DNA of 64,000 bases from Yponomeuta sedellus. Taxonomy: Eukaryota; Arthropoda; Insecta; Lepidoptera; Yponomeutidae. Positions 8,536-19,055 of the stretch are shown here, one piece after another; within the stretch, counting starts at the first letter, position 1, and every line of letters starts with the position of its first letter. The position numbers were made by a program, and so were the translations under genes. The stretch spans positions 4,430,804 to 4,494,803 of the forward strand of contig OW203749.1 of NCBI GenBank assembly GCA_934045075.1, given 5' to 3'. The notes beneath the pieces were generated by a model, which saw only the letters and a program-made list of their open reading frames with translations, did no database searches and had not been told where the DNA came from.

Positions 8536-11211
8536 TTGCTTATATGGTTTTGCCGACCGAGGCAGTACGCGGGTCGGGGCCCCGACACGGAGCACCGGCG
8601 GCGAAATATGGAGGGTTTTATACTTAACAGGGATCTACACATTGCTAACACCCAAGGGCAGCCCCCAACGTTTAAGGGCCCGAATGGCGAGTCGAATGTG
8701 GACCTCACTTTGCACACACGCAGTGTGCGGGTGCGCGAGTGGGTGGTGCATGAGGCGGTGTCGCTTAGTGACCACCAACTTATCACGTTCTCTGTTGGCA
8801 GCCCGGGGAGTGACTCGCGGGGTGCTCCGGTGGTGGTGCCGGGGAGGTTTCGAGATCGCGGCGTGGACTGGCCTCGCTTCCAGGCGCATCTCCAAGAGCG
8901 GCTGAGCAGATGGAATACAAGGGGGCTGCCAGCAGGTATTCGTTGTAAAGAATTCTGTGAGGCAATAGTACAAACGGCGAACGAATGTCTGGGCGCACGA
9001 GTGGCAGGTAAGAATACCGGGTATGAGTGGTGGAACGAGAGGCTTGAATATCTGCGAAAGAATTGCTCCCGCCTCAGGCGGCTATGGCAAGCTGAAAGGA
9101 AAATGGGCAGTATGCTTGAAGATGAAAAAAAGGCTGAGTTCCAGGTCGCAAGGGCTAAATATCGCAGAGAGATGGGGGCCGCTGAACTCCGATACTTCCG
9201 GGAAATGGCGGACTCCGGAAATCATGACCCTTGGGGGCTAGCCTATAGGGCTGCTAGCGGCCGCCGCCGACCCCCCGCGAACGTGATAAATGGTATCAAG
9301 CTAGCTGAGGGCCTCGCCGGGGACACGCAGGGGGCCATGCGGGGCCTCCTGGTGGCGTTGTGCCCTGACGACTGCCTCGCAGTTGATACGCCATACCACC
9401 GCCGGGTACGCCTCGCCGCCGCCTGCGTTCCCTCGGGGGGGGACGCGGATCCCCCATCCATGGGCCAGCTGGGAGGCCTGATCAGGGCACTACCGAACAC
9501 CGCCCCCGGCCTGGACGGGATTACGGCGCGCATAGTTAAGATGGTTTGGCGGTGCGCTGGATCGATCTTCGCTGACGTGTTGGGTGGGTGCGTTCGGGAG
9601 GGAGTTTTCCCGCCGATTTGGAAGAACGGCCGACTGCTGGTCCTGCCGAAATGCAATGGTAAGCCTCTAACAGACCCCAAGGCATATAGGCCAATCACTC
9701 TGCTTCCAATAATGGGCAAATTGTTAGAAAGAATTATGCTTTCCTGTGCTCCCATAATCACCGAGAACATCTCGCCCGCCCAGCACGGTTTCTCGAGGGG
9801 TAGATCCACTGTCACTGCCTTGTGTGAGATGATCAAGTGCGCCCAACAGTCTGAGGCAAGGTATGTACAGCTCGTGTTCCTCGACATCTCGGGCGCCTTC
9901 GACAACGCCTGGTGGCCGATGATCCTGCTAAAGGCGAAACGTGGGGGATGCCCACCGAACATCTATAGGATGCTGATGGACTACTTCACCAACCGTCGAA
10001 TTGGCATGTTCGTGGGCCCCCGGGTGGAGTGGAAGACCGCCACCATGGGATGTCCTCAGGGATCCGTGGTGGGCCCGGCTCTGTGGAACCTGCTGATGGA
10101 CGACCTGCTGCGCCTTCCCCTACCGCGGGGCACATCAACTATCGCATACGCTGATGACCTCACCGTAATGATAGAGGCGCCGTCTCGGGCAGCCACTGAA
10201 TGTGCTGCTGCGGAGGCCCTGGAGCAGATAACAGCCTGGGGCCTCCGAAACAGACTCAGCTTTGCCCCAGCAAAATCGCAAACTATGACGGTGAAAGGTA
10301 AATTAAAACGTCCACCCACCATAAAGCTGAGCGGCGCCTCTGTCAGGTCGGTGAGGCAGGCAACGGTGCTGGGGGTGGTCCTCGACGAGAGCCTGTCCTT
10401 CGCCCCACACGCGGCATATATAGGGGAGCGCGCAGCAGCGTGCTTCGGGAAAATGTCAAGGGTGTCTGCGTCCTCGTGGGGTATTAAATTTAGGGCCCTC
10501 AAAGTCTTATACAAGGGCACGTATATTTCCACCATCACCTACGCAGCCGCATGCTGGTTCCACCGCGTGTCCTTCCACACGGTGCGTGCTGCCTTGCTTC
10601 GGACCCAAAGGCCTGCGCTGATCCTGCTCACCAAGGCATACAGATCCTGCAGTACTGCCGCGCTCCCAGTATTGGCCGGTGTTTTCCCGGCCGACCTGGA
10701 GGTGCTCAGGGCTGGCAGAGTCTGTGAGGGGCGGGGGACCGCTCCTGACCGGGAAACCAGGAAAATGAGGGAGGAAATAACCGCCGCGGTGGCTGCGCAA
10801 TGGCAGGACCGGTGGGAGTCCGACTCCAAGGGCCGGGACCTTTACAAGTTCTTCCCGAGCGTTGCCGCCCGCCTAGGCCAGGACTGGGTCGAGCCGGACT
10901 ATCGGGTGTCCCAGCTGCTCTCGGGACATGGCTGCTTTAAGAAGCGCTTGCACGACCTGGCACTCTGTGAGTCGAGTGCGTGTGAATGTGGGGCCGATGA
11001 GGAAGATAGGGACCACGTCCTATGGGAATGCCCACTGTATGAGGACGAACGCAAGAGCATGATAAGGGGGATCACGCGAGGGGAGGAGGGGCCGGTCCAC
11101 TACGGCGATCTTGTCTCCTCGCCGGCAAACTTCAGCCGGCTTAGGGACTTTGCAAATTCCTGGCACTCCGCCAGGACAAAGGGTACCCACAACCTAGGCA
11201 ATAAGAAATAA
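8536..11211 (+). CDS. R1-clade non-LTR retrotransposon ORF2 (5'-truncated): endonuclease end, reverse transcriptase, zinc knuckle
   Basis: This is an 891-codon uninterrupted frame; the first ATG is not the true start because the element is cut within its endonuclease domain. Residues about 15-85 are the C-terminal part of an apurinic-type endonuclease ending in SDHQLITF, with the catalytic SDH at 78-80. Residues about 320-680 are the reverse transcriptase: APGLDG (323-328), the first catalytic aspartate in FLDISGAFD (D450), MGCPQGSVVGP (504-514) and the active site YADD (538-541). A CCHC knuckle follows at C816-C818-H827-C832, and no RNase H domain is seen. This order is diagnostic of the R1 clade (R1, TRAS, SART, RT, Waldo). 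The protein would nick target DNA and reverse-transcribe the element's RNA in place. About half of the endonuclease and all of ORF1 are missing, so the copy cannot move by itself. GC content is much higher than in the surroundings. The lack of stops over 2.7 kb suggests recent insertion. Confidence 0.93.
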   Translation: MLIWFCRPRQYAGRGPDTEHRRRNMEGFILNRDLHIANTQGQPPTFKGPNGESNVDLTLHTRSVRVREWVVHEAVSLSDHQLITFSVGSPGSDSRGAPVVVPGRFRDRGVDWPRFQAHLQERLSRWNTRGLPAGIRCKEFCEAIVQTANECLGARVAGKNTGYEWWNERLEYLRKNCSRLRRLWQAERKMGSMLEDEKKAEFQVARAKYRREMGAAELRYFREMADSGNHDPWGLAYRAASGRRRPPANVINGIKLAEGLAGDTQGAMRGLLVALCPDDCLAVDTPYHRRVRLAAACVPSGGDADPPSMGQLGGLIRALPNTAPGLDGITARIVKMVWRCAGSIFADVLGGCVREGVFPPIWKNGRLLVLPKCNGKPLTDPKAYRPITLLPIMGKLLERIMLSCAPIITENISPAQHGFSRGRSTVTALCEMIKCAQQSEARYVQLVFLDISGAFDNAWWPMILLKAKRGGCPPNIYRMLMDYFTNRRIGMFVGPRVEWKTATMGCPQGSVVGPALWNLLMDDLLRLPLPRGTSTIAYADDLTVMIEAPSRAATECAAAEALEQITAWGLRNRLSFAPAKSQTMTVKGKLKRPPTIKLSGASVRSVRQATVLGVVLDESLSFAPHAAYIGERAAACFGKMSRVSASSWGIKFRALKVLYKGTYISTITYAAACWFHRVSFHTVRAALLRTQRPALILLTKAYRSCSTAALPVLAGVFPADLEVLRAGRVCEGRGTAPDRETRKMREEITAAVAAQWQDRWESDSKGRDLYKFFPSVAARLGQDWVEPDYRVSQLLSGHGCFKKRLHDLALCESSACECGADEEDRDHVLWECPLYEDERKSMIRGITRGEEGPVHYGDLVSSPANFSRLRDFANSWHSARTKGTHNLGNKK

Positions 11212-11802
11212 GACAATATTTGTATGCGTTATAAAGAAGCAAAAAAAAAAAAAACCAAAACAAATACCGCAAAAAAAAAAAAAAATTTATGAATTAAAAG
11301 ATGCCAAAAAAAAAAAAAAAAAAGTATGAAAAAAAAAAAAAAAAGAAACACAACCTATTCACACAAGAGAAGCGGTCGGCCACCATAGTCCTTAAGCTAT
11401 ACTTTAAGTTTGCCAACTGCTAATTCTGTATACCTATGTGTATGTGTATACCAGTGCCTGTTTGCTTTAGTTTTAATATATATATGTTATGCTTATGAAA
11501 GTCTCAGTTCAAAATATGTTTATGCTTGCTCTTCTGCCACTGTCTACCAGCTTCTTGTCTGTATGCCTATCTTTGTCTGACCCGCTCACCGTCCTGTCAC
11601 CTATTCCAACCAAATGTTGAGTTCTAGTGCGTAGAGCTAAAATCTGCTTAAATGACATGACTGTCTCCACGCGCAACCTTTCCTTGTTTTTTCGCAGCTG
11701 CTAACAACGCCGGGACACCGGAGTCGCATCCTTGTTGGTGTGATGTCAGCCCCAGATGGGGAGAATGCGATAAGAAACTTAAAGGGACAAAAAAAAAAAA
11801 AA
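11212..11802 (+). mobile_element. 3' UTR of the R1-clade element with repeated A-runs
   Basis: Five A-runs of 12-18 bases separated by short unique words lie at 11240-11343. The UTR then continues to GATAAGAAACTTAAAGGGAC and a final A-run at 11789-11802, which I take as the poly(A) end. The internal A-runs could be stacked short 3' duplications. No TTAGG telomeric repeat or 28S rDNA flank is present. Confidence 0.55.
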
Positions 11803-12018
11803 GAGTGGGGAGCACCGAGTGGACGGCTATAAGCCGACATCCAATCTTCTATTGGATATCGGGCTCCCGCGTTTCGGCCATCATAACATGATGTTGGTAT
11901 GGCCATGGGCTGGCGGAGGGTATTGTTGCTACAGTAATTGATGACGTATGCACCGGCACCGATGAGCTGGATACATTGAAAGGTGGGAAATCTACAGGGT
12001 GCAACAAATAAACTACAA
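11803..12018. other. Unassigned downstream flank
   Basis: Contains CCAATCTTCTATTGGATATC, a short palindromic stretch, and no supported gene. Confidence 0.35.
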
Positions 12019-12362
12019 TCGCTCGTAGCCCCGGACGCTTGAGTGATCTTAAACGACCACGAAGGTAAAGCAACATAGGGCGCATGCAGTGCGTGGATGG
12101 GTGACCGTCTATGACTAACGCTAGTGGCATGAGCGGTTCCGTGCTTCGCAAGGCACGTTAAGCAGTCGGTGCCGGCTGCCGTCGATAGATGGCAGTCGTT
12201 AAGCCAAGTCAGAGGCCTCAGGGCGGCTTGAAAACTTCTGACAATAAGACCAGCCACTAGTCTTGCAAGTACACTAATCCGGACTTGGCCCCCGTGGTGG
12301 GCCTATACCTTCCTCAGAGAAGAGACCCGTGCCCCTCGGTGGGGACATAATGTATTGATGAT
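12019..12362 (+). mobile_element. 5S-headed SINE, variant subfamily, full length
   Basis: The head differs from the main subfamily (CGCTCGTAGCCCCGGACGC...GATCTTAAACGACC) but keeps GTGGATGGGTGACCG, the best-conserved 5S-like block. The body has GCAAGGCACGTTAAGCAGTC and GTCGATAGATGGCAGTCG. The tail ends TGTATTGATGATG. The minus-strand copy at 19393-19645 belongs to the same subfamily. Confidence 0.65.
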
Positions 12363-12503
12363 GAATAAAACAGGCAAATTGACAGTGTGGAAAGAAAAAG
12401 TATTGAAAAGACACATAAATGTATGTCTTTTAAAACCGATTCAAGGCATTTTAACTAAAAAAAAGCACTTTCATGAATTAAACTTGATAATTTTTTTATC
12501 TGT

Positions 12504-12587
12504 ATCGCTCGTAGCCCCGGCTGCCTGAGTGATCTTAAACGATCAAGAAGGTTAAGCTACATAGGGCGCGTTCAGTGCATGGATGCC
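12504..12587 (+). mobile_element. 5S-headed SINE, variant subfamily, 5' fragment
   Basis: It holds CGCTCGTAGCCCCGGCTGCC through GTTAAGCTACATAGGGCGCG and stops at GTGCATGGATG, where a main-subfamily copy begins. Confidence 0.6.
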
Positions 12588-12591
12588 GAAT

Positions 12592-12942
12592 GGAAGCGCT
12601 CGTGGCTTACTCGAACCGAGTGATTGGAATCAGTCACTTGAGTTAAGCAACAACAGGCGCGGTTAAGTGCAGGGTGGGTGACTGTCCCGTGACTACTGCT
12701 AGTGGCATTTTTCCGAGCGCTTCCGTGCTTCGCAAGGCGCGTTAAGCCGTTGGTGCCGGCTGTCATGTAATGGCAGTCGCTAAGCCATGTCAGAGACCTT
12801 ATGGGCGGCTTGATAACTTCAGGCAGTAAGGCCCGCCACTGTCTTACAATCAAAAACAAGTTGTGGAGTATGGCCTAACCTTCCTGCGATGCAGGAGGAG
12901 ACCAGCGCCCCAGCAATGGATACATATAAAGAGTTGATATCA
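12592..12942 (+). mobile_element. 5S-headed SINE, main subfamily
   Basis: Near full length: AAGCGCTCGTGGCTTACTCG, GTTAAGCAACAACAGGCGCG, GGTGGGTGACTG, GGTGCCGGCTGTCATG, then the tail to GAGTTGATATC. About 45 bp around the CACCAACCCGGACTTGGC segment is lost. Confidence 0.7.
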
Positions 12943-13277
12943 AAAGGCCGATGTATTCCTAGCACATAGTCTGAAACATCGATAAATCTGTTCTCTGACC
13001 TCCTATAAATAAGGTGCTAATTTACCTCGCCCAAACCTCTCCCAGTTAAATCGTCGCCGGACTCTGAAGCTTCAAATACAGCGCTAATTCGCATAGCACA
13101 CCGGCAGTGATTAGCCGCGCCATGCGAAGCAAAGTAACTATTGTCCATTGTTCTCGCGAAGGCAGGTGAAATGGAGCTCCAAATGGGAAATCGACGCTAA
13201 CACGCAATTCGAGTTTTGATTTTGATACGACAGGACTAACCACATTAAAACCGCCCGAGCGGCGTGCGAGCGCAATT

Positions 13278-13650
13278 CGATATCAACCCTTGTATGTCCC
13301 CAATGCTGGAGCACGGCTCTCTTCCTGCGTCGTAGGAAGGTTAGGCCGTACACCACCACTTCTTTTTGATTGTAAGACAGTGGCGGGCCTAACTGTCTGA
13401 AGTTATCAAGCCGCCCATAAGGTCTCTGACATGGCTTAGCGACTGCCATTACATGACAGCCGGCACCAACGGCTTAACGTGTCTTGCGAAGCACAAAAAG
13501 CGGAGACGGAGGCGCTCGGAAAAAATGCGCCTAGCGGTTGTCACGTGATGGTCACGCGTCATCCAACATCCAGCACCTGACCGCGCCTATTGTTGCTTAA
13601 CCTTAGTGATTGATTCCAATCACTCGGTTCCACTAGGCCGCGAGCGCTGC
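13278..13650 (-). mobile_element. 5S-headed SINE, near full length
   Basis: On the minus strand it runs from CGCGGCCTAGTGGAACCGAG to GGGTTGATATCG. The 5S-like segment reads GTTAAGCAACAATAGGCGCG. Extra bases occur near 13488-13510. Confidence 0.7.
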
Positions 13651-14472
13651 AGCCTTGAGGATTATTTTTGATAGAAATCGTGCCGTCAGTCTGTCTGTCT
13701 TTTTGTCTGTGTGTATCTGACCTATGAAGGTCTTTATCATTTATTGAACCGGACTCTTAGACATTTTTGCAGAGAAACCACAGTTTTTATCGGGCATCGA
13801 TGTTTGTTTACCTAGATCATTCATTGACACTAAGTTCTAAAATTAGCTATCATAGTTATTGAACTTACGATTGTTATTACTATCAATATTCTTTATTCGG
13901 AAATCCAACAGCACAAAATAACAAAATCAATCAATTATTGTGACAATAAAGCCAAAAACTAGATTTCACAAGTAACTATTACTATACAATATCAAGCTGT
14001 GGAGAAAATTAAATATTAATACGTTTTAATTAAATTGAATTGGGAAGTGGACGGGGCGAGGAGAGGGAGGGGGTGTATGTGTGTACGTTTGTGTGCGTGA
14101 GTGTATATGTGTGTCTGTGTGTGCGTGAGTGTACGTGTCTGTGAGTGTGTGTGATTAGTTGAGTGGAACCTGTAGAGCATGATGTATGAAGGGGGCTTTG
14201 CATACGATGCTCACATTTCGGAAAAATGTATTATGTAAAATATTTGATGGATTGATGGCTTTCCTTACTTAACTTAACCCGTTGTATACTTAAAATAAAT
14301 ACCTACGCTCTATACGTGATACATACAAGGGTACAACTGCACATTTTTAGAGCCATTTTTATTGTTTTTTTTTTTCATTCAATGGCTTATTATGCGGCTT
14401 TGGCTTTAGATTCAAAGTGATTATTCTTTTCATGAAATATGACACCTATTTGTGAATATGGCCATGTACTTT
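13651..14472. other. Unassigned, with degenerate (GT)n at about 14070-14152
   Basis: AT-rich DNA with an impure GT/GTGCGTGA microsatellite after a G-rich patch (14041-14070). It may be part of a CR1-like 3' end. No gene. Confidence 0.4.
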
Positions 14473-14652
14473 CTTCTTCTTCAGGCTATAGTCCACTGCT
14501 GGACATAGCCCTACGCTAATGAGCGCCATAGCACCCTGTCTTCAGCTTGCCGCATCCAGGATCTGCCGGCAGTTTTTCGCAGATCGTCATCCCACCTGGT
14601 CGAGGGGCGCCCTACACTACGTTTGCCGAGTCGCGGTCTCCACTCCATGTAC
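14473..14652 (-). repeat. RTE-like LINE tail
   Basis: On the minus strand it ends in GGGCTATGTCCAGCAGTGGA and AGCCTGAAGAAGAAG. The upstream part matches the degraded coding region at 3490-3600 (GACGATCTGCG..AACTGCCGGCAG). Confidence 0.6.
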
Positions 14653-14823
14653 TTAACAAGTAGATTTTTTTACTATTTTTTGTAAGTTGTACCCTTGTAC
14701 CACCGAAGGTGCGATATGTTAAAGTCGGGTTCGTTCGAGAACGGCTGTATCGACTTTCATGGTTTTCGATTTATTGCGTATTTTTCTACATGTTTTTTGA
14801 TAACTAATAAAATATAAAGTACC

Positions 14824-14946
14824 CGGAACCGGCGTGCGAGCATGGAACGACTTATGAACGTTGATGAAGCGAAGGTGATATGTCAGGATCGTGGCAAGTG
14901 GCAGTAGCTGGTCTCTGCCTACCCCTCTGGGATATAGGCGTGAGGT
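14824..14946 (+). pseudogene. RTE LINE C-terminal fragment
   Basis: Encodes the motif '[18 protein letters not shown]' and a frame with an in-frame TAG after GGCAG. It ends GGGATATAGGCGTGAG, like 17469-17766 and the minus-strand copies at 27238 and 33103. Confidence 0.65.
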
Positions 14947-15410
14947 AATGTTACGTTTTATTTAAAATATCTGAAAATTTCCGAGGGAATAAAATCTGTA
15001 GGCCACACGGACGATGTCGCGGGCAAAGGCTACTGAATAATAAAGAGACATTTTAGGTTTTTTCCTTCGTTGGCACCGGGTCCACCATTAGAACCGAACG
15101 TCCAAAACGTTGTGCAAAATGTCTGCTATTGAAGCCCGAAATTTCAGTTCACCGACTATCGTGCGCGTTTATCTTTTAGCTGCGATAAGATTACGGAACT
15201 AACTTTACGATAGCACGAAGGAGTTTCTTCAACTGTTGAGTGTGATTGTGACGTGGAATTATTGTGCTACTTGAAGGTTTAGGTAGAGTGCGACAAACTT
15301 ATATGACCAGGGGGCCGCTTCTCGCCCAATGGGAGTTGACAGCGTAGACGCAAAATACTCGAAGGCTTAGACATTTGTCGCATAAAAATGAGATAAGATA
15401 ACTCGACAGA
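14947..15410. other. Unassigned
   Basis: Non-repetitive in this window with no persuasive frame. Bases 15290-15420 are open on the minus strand but show no protein-like pattern. Confidence 0.35.
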
Positions 15411-16228
15411 GTCACCCCGGACTTGGCCCCCGTGGTGGAGTATGGCCTAACCTTCCTGCTATGCAGGAAGAGACCCGTACCCCAGCAATGGAGGTACACA
15501 AAGGGTTGATATCACATTAATTTATATTATCTTTATAGTAAGAATATTCTAATCCCTATTGCGACAGTAAGGCCCGCCAATGTCTTAAAATCCCCCACCA
15601 ACCCGCCCCCGTGGTGGAGTATGGCCTAACCTTCCTGCTATGCAGGAAGAGACCCGTACCCCAGCAATGGAGGTACACCAAGGGTTGATATCACATTAAT
15701 TTATATTATCTTTATAGTAAGAATATTCTAATCCCTATTGCGACAGTAAGGCCCGCCAATGTCTTAAAATCCCCCACCAACCCGCCCCCGTGGTGGAGTA
15801 TGGCCTAACCTTCCTGCTATGCAGGAAGAGACCCGTACCCCAGCAATGGAGGTACACCAAGGGTTGATATCACATTAATTTATATTATCTTTATAGTAAG
15901 AATATTCTAATCCCTATTGCGACAGTAAGGCCCGCCAATGTCTTAAAATCCCCCACCAACCCGCCCCCGTGGTGGAGTATGGCCTAACCTTCCTGCTATG
16001 CAGGAAGAGACCCGTACCCCAGCAATGGAGGTACACAAAGGGTTGATATCACATTAATTTATATTATCTTTATAGTAAGAATACTCTAATCCCTATTGCG
16101 ACAGTAAGGCCCGCCACTGTCTTAAAATCCTCCACCAACCCGCCCCCGTGGTGGAGTATGGCCGAACCTTCCTGCGATGCAGGAAGAGACCCGTGCCCCA
16201 GCAGTGGGGACATACAAGGGTTGTCGAA
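15411..16228 (+). repeat. 179-bp tandem array grown from a 5S-SINE tail
   Basis: The landmark GCCCCCGTGGTGGAGTATGG recurs at 15426, 15605, 15784, 15963 and 16142, exactly 179 bp apart each time. Each unit joins about 95 bp of SINE tail to about 85 bp of AT-rich sequence (CATTAATTTATATTATC..TCTAATCCCTATTGC). The middle units are nearly identical. The last unit has reverted to the canonical tail (GCAGTGGGGACATACAAGG). Confidence 0.92.
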
Positions 16229-17073
16229 TAACTTTTGTGAACCTTGATATTGTACTGCATTTAACTTACACAAGTCTAAGATCATACTGCATTGAAGATT
16301 GAAGAGCACTGTTGCCTGAGATACAGGTCTTTAACTTAGTTCAGGCACAGAAGAGAATTGTTCATCTGCAGCTTTGCTTCAAGTATTGTTGTAAGTGATG
16401 CCTACTAAAATGTAGGTAAACAGACCACTACTTGCAAAAATTTTGAAGGAGACAATAAAGATGATCATTATTATTAGGTCCACTGAGCGTTAGACTATAA
16501 AATGGCCGAGTTTCGAGTGCAGAAACAAATTTATACTTCTATAAGGAAACACCAAAGGCAAGGCCTGCGCAAACGAGGGACTATCCCCCGGCTACTTTTT
16601 GTCCGTCGATATAGATCTCTTATAAATTGTATCGAATAACGCACACGAAGGACTAAAAGTACCCCGTACAAAAAGTCGCTCAAGTTACCGCGGACATCAA
16701 GAGACCGGACTGGACAAAAGTTCGGTGTTTTCTTTTAAAACGCCTTTTCCTTTTCAACGTCATGTAAATTACAACACAATGTAATCTCAGAATATAAATT
16801 GCTTCCATAGCGTACGCTTCACTGAATTGTCGGGTACAAACGACCGCACACCGTAGGCGTTGATTCCGCGACAAGTACTCGGAGGATATTTTTTACGATT
16901 CAGCGACTTTTGTCTCTCGGGGACAAAAGTCCCTTGTCGGCGCAGGCCTTTAAAGACTAGTTTAGATCTGAGCGAGCGAAAGTGTTTTTGTCTCGAGTTT
17001 CTTGCCAATTAAAGTCAGCGTTATTGTCTGAGCTTGATTAGTATCATATTTTATTCCTCTTTTAAGAATTGTT
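16229..17073. other. Unassigned
   Basis: No gene found. Inverted 'TTTTGTC' and 'GACAAAAGT' words recur at 16600-16930, but I cannot assign the sequence. Confidence 0.35.
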
Positions 17074-17268
17074 TGTTAGGGTTCCGTGACGCGAAAGGTA
17101 AAACGGAACCCTTATAAGATCACTCTGTCGTCAGTCCGTGCGTCTGTCTGTAAAGAACTTTTTTTTCAAAAACTCGTGTAGGTATTGGTTCATTTAAAAG
17201 CATAATTATAATCAACTCTACAGTCCCTTGAAGATGTGCTTAAACAAAAACTTCCAAGTTTATTATTA
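17074..17268 (+). mobile_element. GGGTTCCG-family element, left half (interrupted)
   Basis: Starts GTTAGGGTTCCGTGACG and follows the full copy at 392-851 as far as CCTTGAAGATGTGC..AACTTCCAA. The right half resumes at about 18200. Confidence 0.6.
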
Positions 17269-17270
17269 TT

Positions 17271-17468
17271 ACTAGCGGTGCCCCGCGGTTTACTGATTTT
17301 CCCATGGGTATAAGATATTTTCCCGCAGTAAAACGTAGCCCATGTGTTAATCCAGCGTGTCAGCTAACTCCATAGCAAATGTTATTAAAATCGCTCCAGC
17401 CGTTTAGACGTGAAGAAGTAACAAACATGCACACTCACAAATTTTCGCCTTTATAATATTAGTGTGAA
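17271..17468 (-). mobile_element. Helitron-like element inserted in the above
   Basis: On the minus strand it runs from TAATATTATAAAGGCGAAAA to GCGGGGCACCGCTAGT, a common insect Helitron terminus with CTAG end. The central CTAAACGGCTGGAGCG is shared with the fragment at 27538-27632. Confidence 0.7.
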
Positions 17469-17766
17469 TAGAATTGAGAAAGGAATGCTGCGTTGGTTTG
17501 GACATGTGGAGAGGATGAAGGAAGAAAAAGATTGACGAAACATATATTGTGAATGTGAGTGGAAGGGTTGGTAAGGGTCGTCCCAGGCGGACATACATCG
17601 ACCAGATAGGGGATGTATTAGCAAAGGGAAAGATGAAAAGTAACCGGAACCGGCGTGCGTGCATGCAACGACTTATGAACGTTGATGAAGCGAAGGTGAT
17701 CTGTCAGGATCGTGGCAAGTGGCAGTCCCTGGTCTCTGCCTACCCCTCTGGGATACAGGCGTGAGG
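17469..17766 (+). pseudogene. RTE LINE C-terminus, one frameshift
   Basis: Encodes '[14 protein letters not shown]', then a one-base frameshift in the A-run at about 17525, then '[18 protein letters not shown]' and '[16 protein letters not shown]', ending PSGIQA and a stop. This is the conserved C-terminal segment of lepidopteran RTE LINEs. It passes straight into (GTAT)n, the simple-repeat 3' end usual for RTE elements. Confidence 0.75.
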
Positions 17767-17823
17767 TTATGTATGTATGTATGTATGTATGTATGTATGT
17801 ATGTATGTATGTATGTATGTGAA
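17767..17823. repeat. (GTAT)n microsatellite
   Basis: About 13 uninterrupted units directly follow the RTE 3' end. Confidence 0.9.
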
Positions 17824-17839
17824 TAGTATGATTATATTA

Positions 17840-18060
17840 TACTTTATTGCACACGAAACATTTAACAGGACATAACGTAAGAAATAATATATACAAATGC
17901 GAGCTTATCTCTGAAAGAGATTTCTTCCAGCAAACGTTAGACAGTCGGTTAATAGAGAGTAAGTTAATGCAGAAAAAAGATATGGTCGCATAAAAACGTT
18001 CATTCCGACACTCCATACTATCTAAATTCATAGGGCATTCCTCGCTGACTAAGAACTATG
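17840..18060 (-). repeat. LINE 3' end, family G
   Basis: On the minus strand it ends with an AATAAAGTATAA-type signal (TACTTTATTGCACAC on the plus strand) and includes GAGATTTCTTCCAG (plus). The same landmarks occur at 24121, 27649, 40369 and 44613. Confidence 0.5.
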
Positions 18061-18199
18061 AAATTAGGCAAGTAATACCGTATTAAACAACAAATTCAGG
18101 AAAATTTACAACTAAAATATTTCTCATTAAATCATTAAAAAATGCTTATATTATAAATTCAGATGAAAGTTCGAAAAGTATAAATTTCGTATTAAATCG

Positions 18200-18330
18200 T
18201 TATCAATTCAGGAGAAACTCGGTAAAAAATAACGAGAATCGATTCCGAAAGTTATTATAATATGAAGTACCTATCCACAAATTTGTACGGAACCCTCGGT
18301 GCGCGAGTCCGATTTGCGCTTGACCGGTTT
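18200..18330 (+). mobile_element. GGGTTCCG-family element, right half
   Basis: Matches 735-851: ATTATAATATGAAGTACC, then GTACGGAACCCTCGGTGCGC and GCGCTTGACCGG. Together with 17074-17268 it makes one element opened by about 930 bp of insertions. Confidence 0.6.
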
Positions 18331-18434
18331 TATTTTTATGATATGCATTTTTATTGTGCGGTGAAAGTAAAAGGGGAGAATTATCTGGAAAAAATATCTC
18401 AGTGTTATTGTTAAGACTGTTGTTACGCCGAGCA

Positions 18435-18641
<207 letters not shown>

Positions 18642-18944
18642 ACAATAGTTATACCAGAGACTTTACAAAGGTACCATTTTTACGTAAGAATTGCACACTA
18701 GCATTTCACCCTCCTTTTGAGCTCCATCGCAATCGTGTAAATGCACCTACAGTACCCAATTTCTGAGAAAACCGAGAACGTTTACTCTCCTCACGTCTAT
18801 TCTGGTAAATACTAAAGTGGGACTGAAAAAATTGGCAGTCACCTAGGTCGGCGACATTTTGTGTACAGCTAGAGAACTAGTAATTTCTAAAGTATCGACG
18901 ACGTGAAAACGTTATGAATGATGTTTGTTGAGCTTTCCCATTTT
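18642..18944. other. Unassigned
   Basis: No frame or repeat recognised. Confidence 0.4.
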
Positions 18945-19055
18945 TGAAAACCTGTTTAGAGGCTAAAAATTCCACCCATGCCCGGACTCGAACCCGCGAC
19001 CACTGGCTAACCGTGCCAGCGCTCTCCCAACTGAGCTAACTGAGTTGGCACGGTG
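18945..19055 (-). mobile_element. tRNA-headed repeat family A
   Basis: Minus strand: A-box TTAGCTCAGTTGGGAGAGC, B-box GGTTCGAGTCC, then GGAATTTTTAGCCTCTAAAC. It stops shortly upstream of the A-box. Confidence 0.7.

Noticed and set aside
9243..10829. Several long minus-strand frames within the R1 element
   Set aside because: They are antisense shadows of the GC-rich reverse transcriptase frame.
11803..12018. 28S rDNA or TTAGG telomeric flank for the R1-clade element
   Set aside because: No rDNA-like or TTAGG sequence was found on either side.
15411..16228. CRISPR-like regular array
   Set aside because: Whole 179-bp units repeat with no variable spacers, and the genome is animal. It is a tandem duplication.
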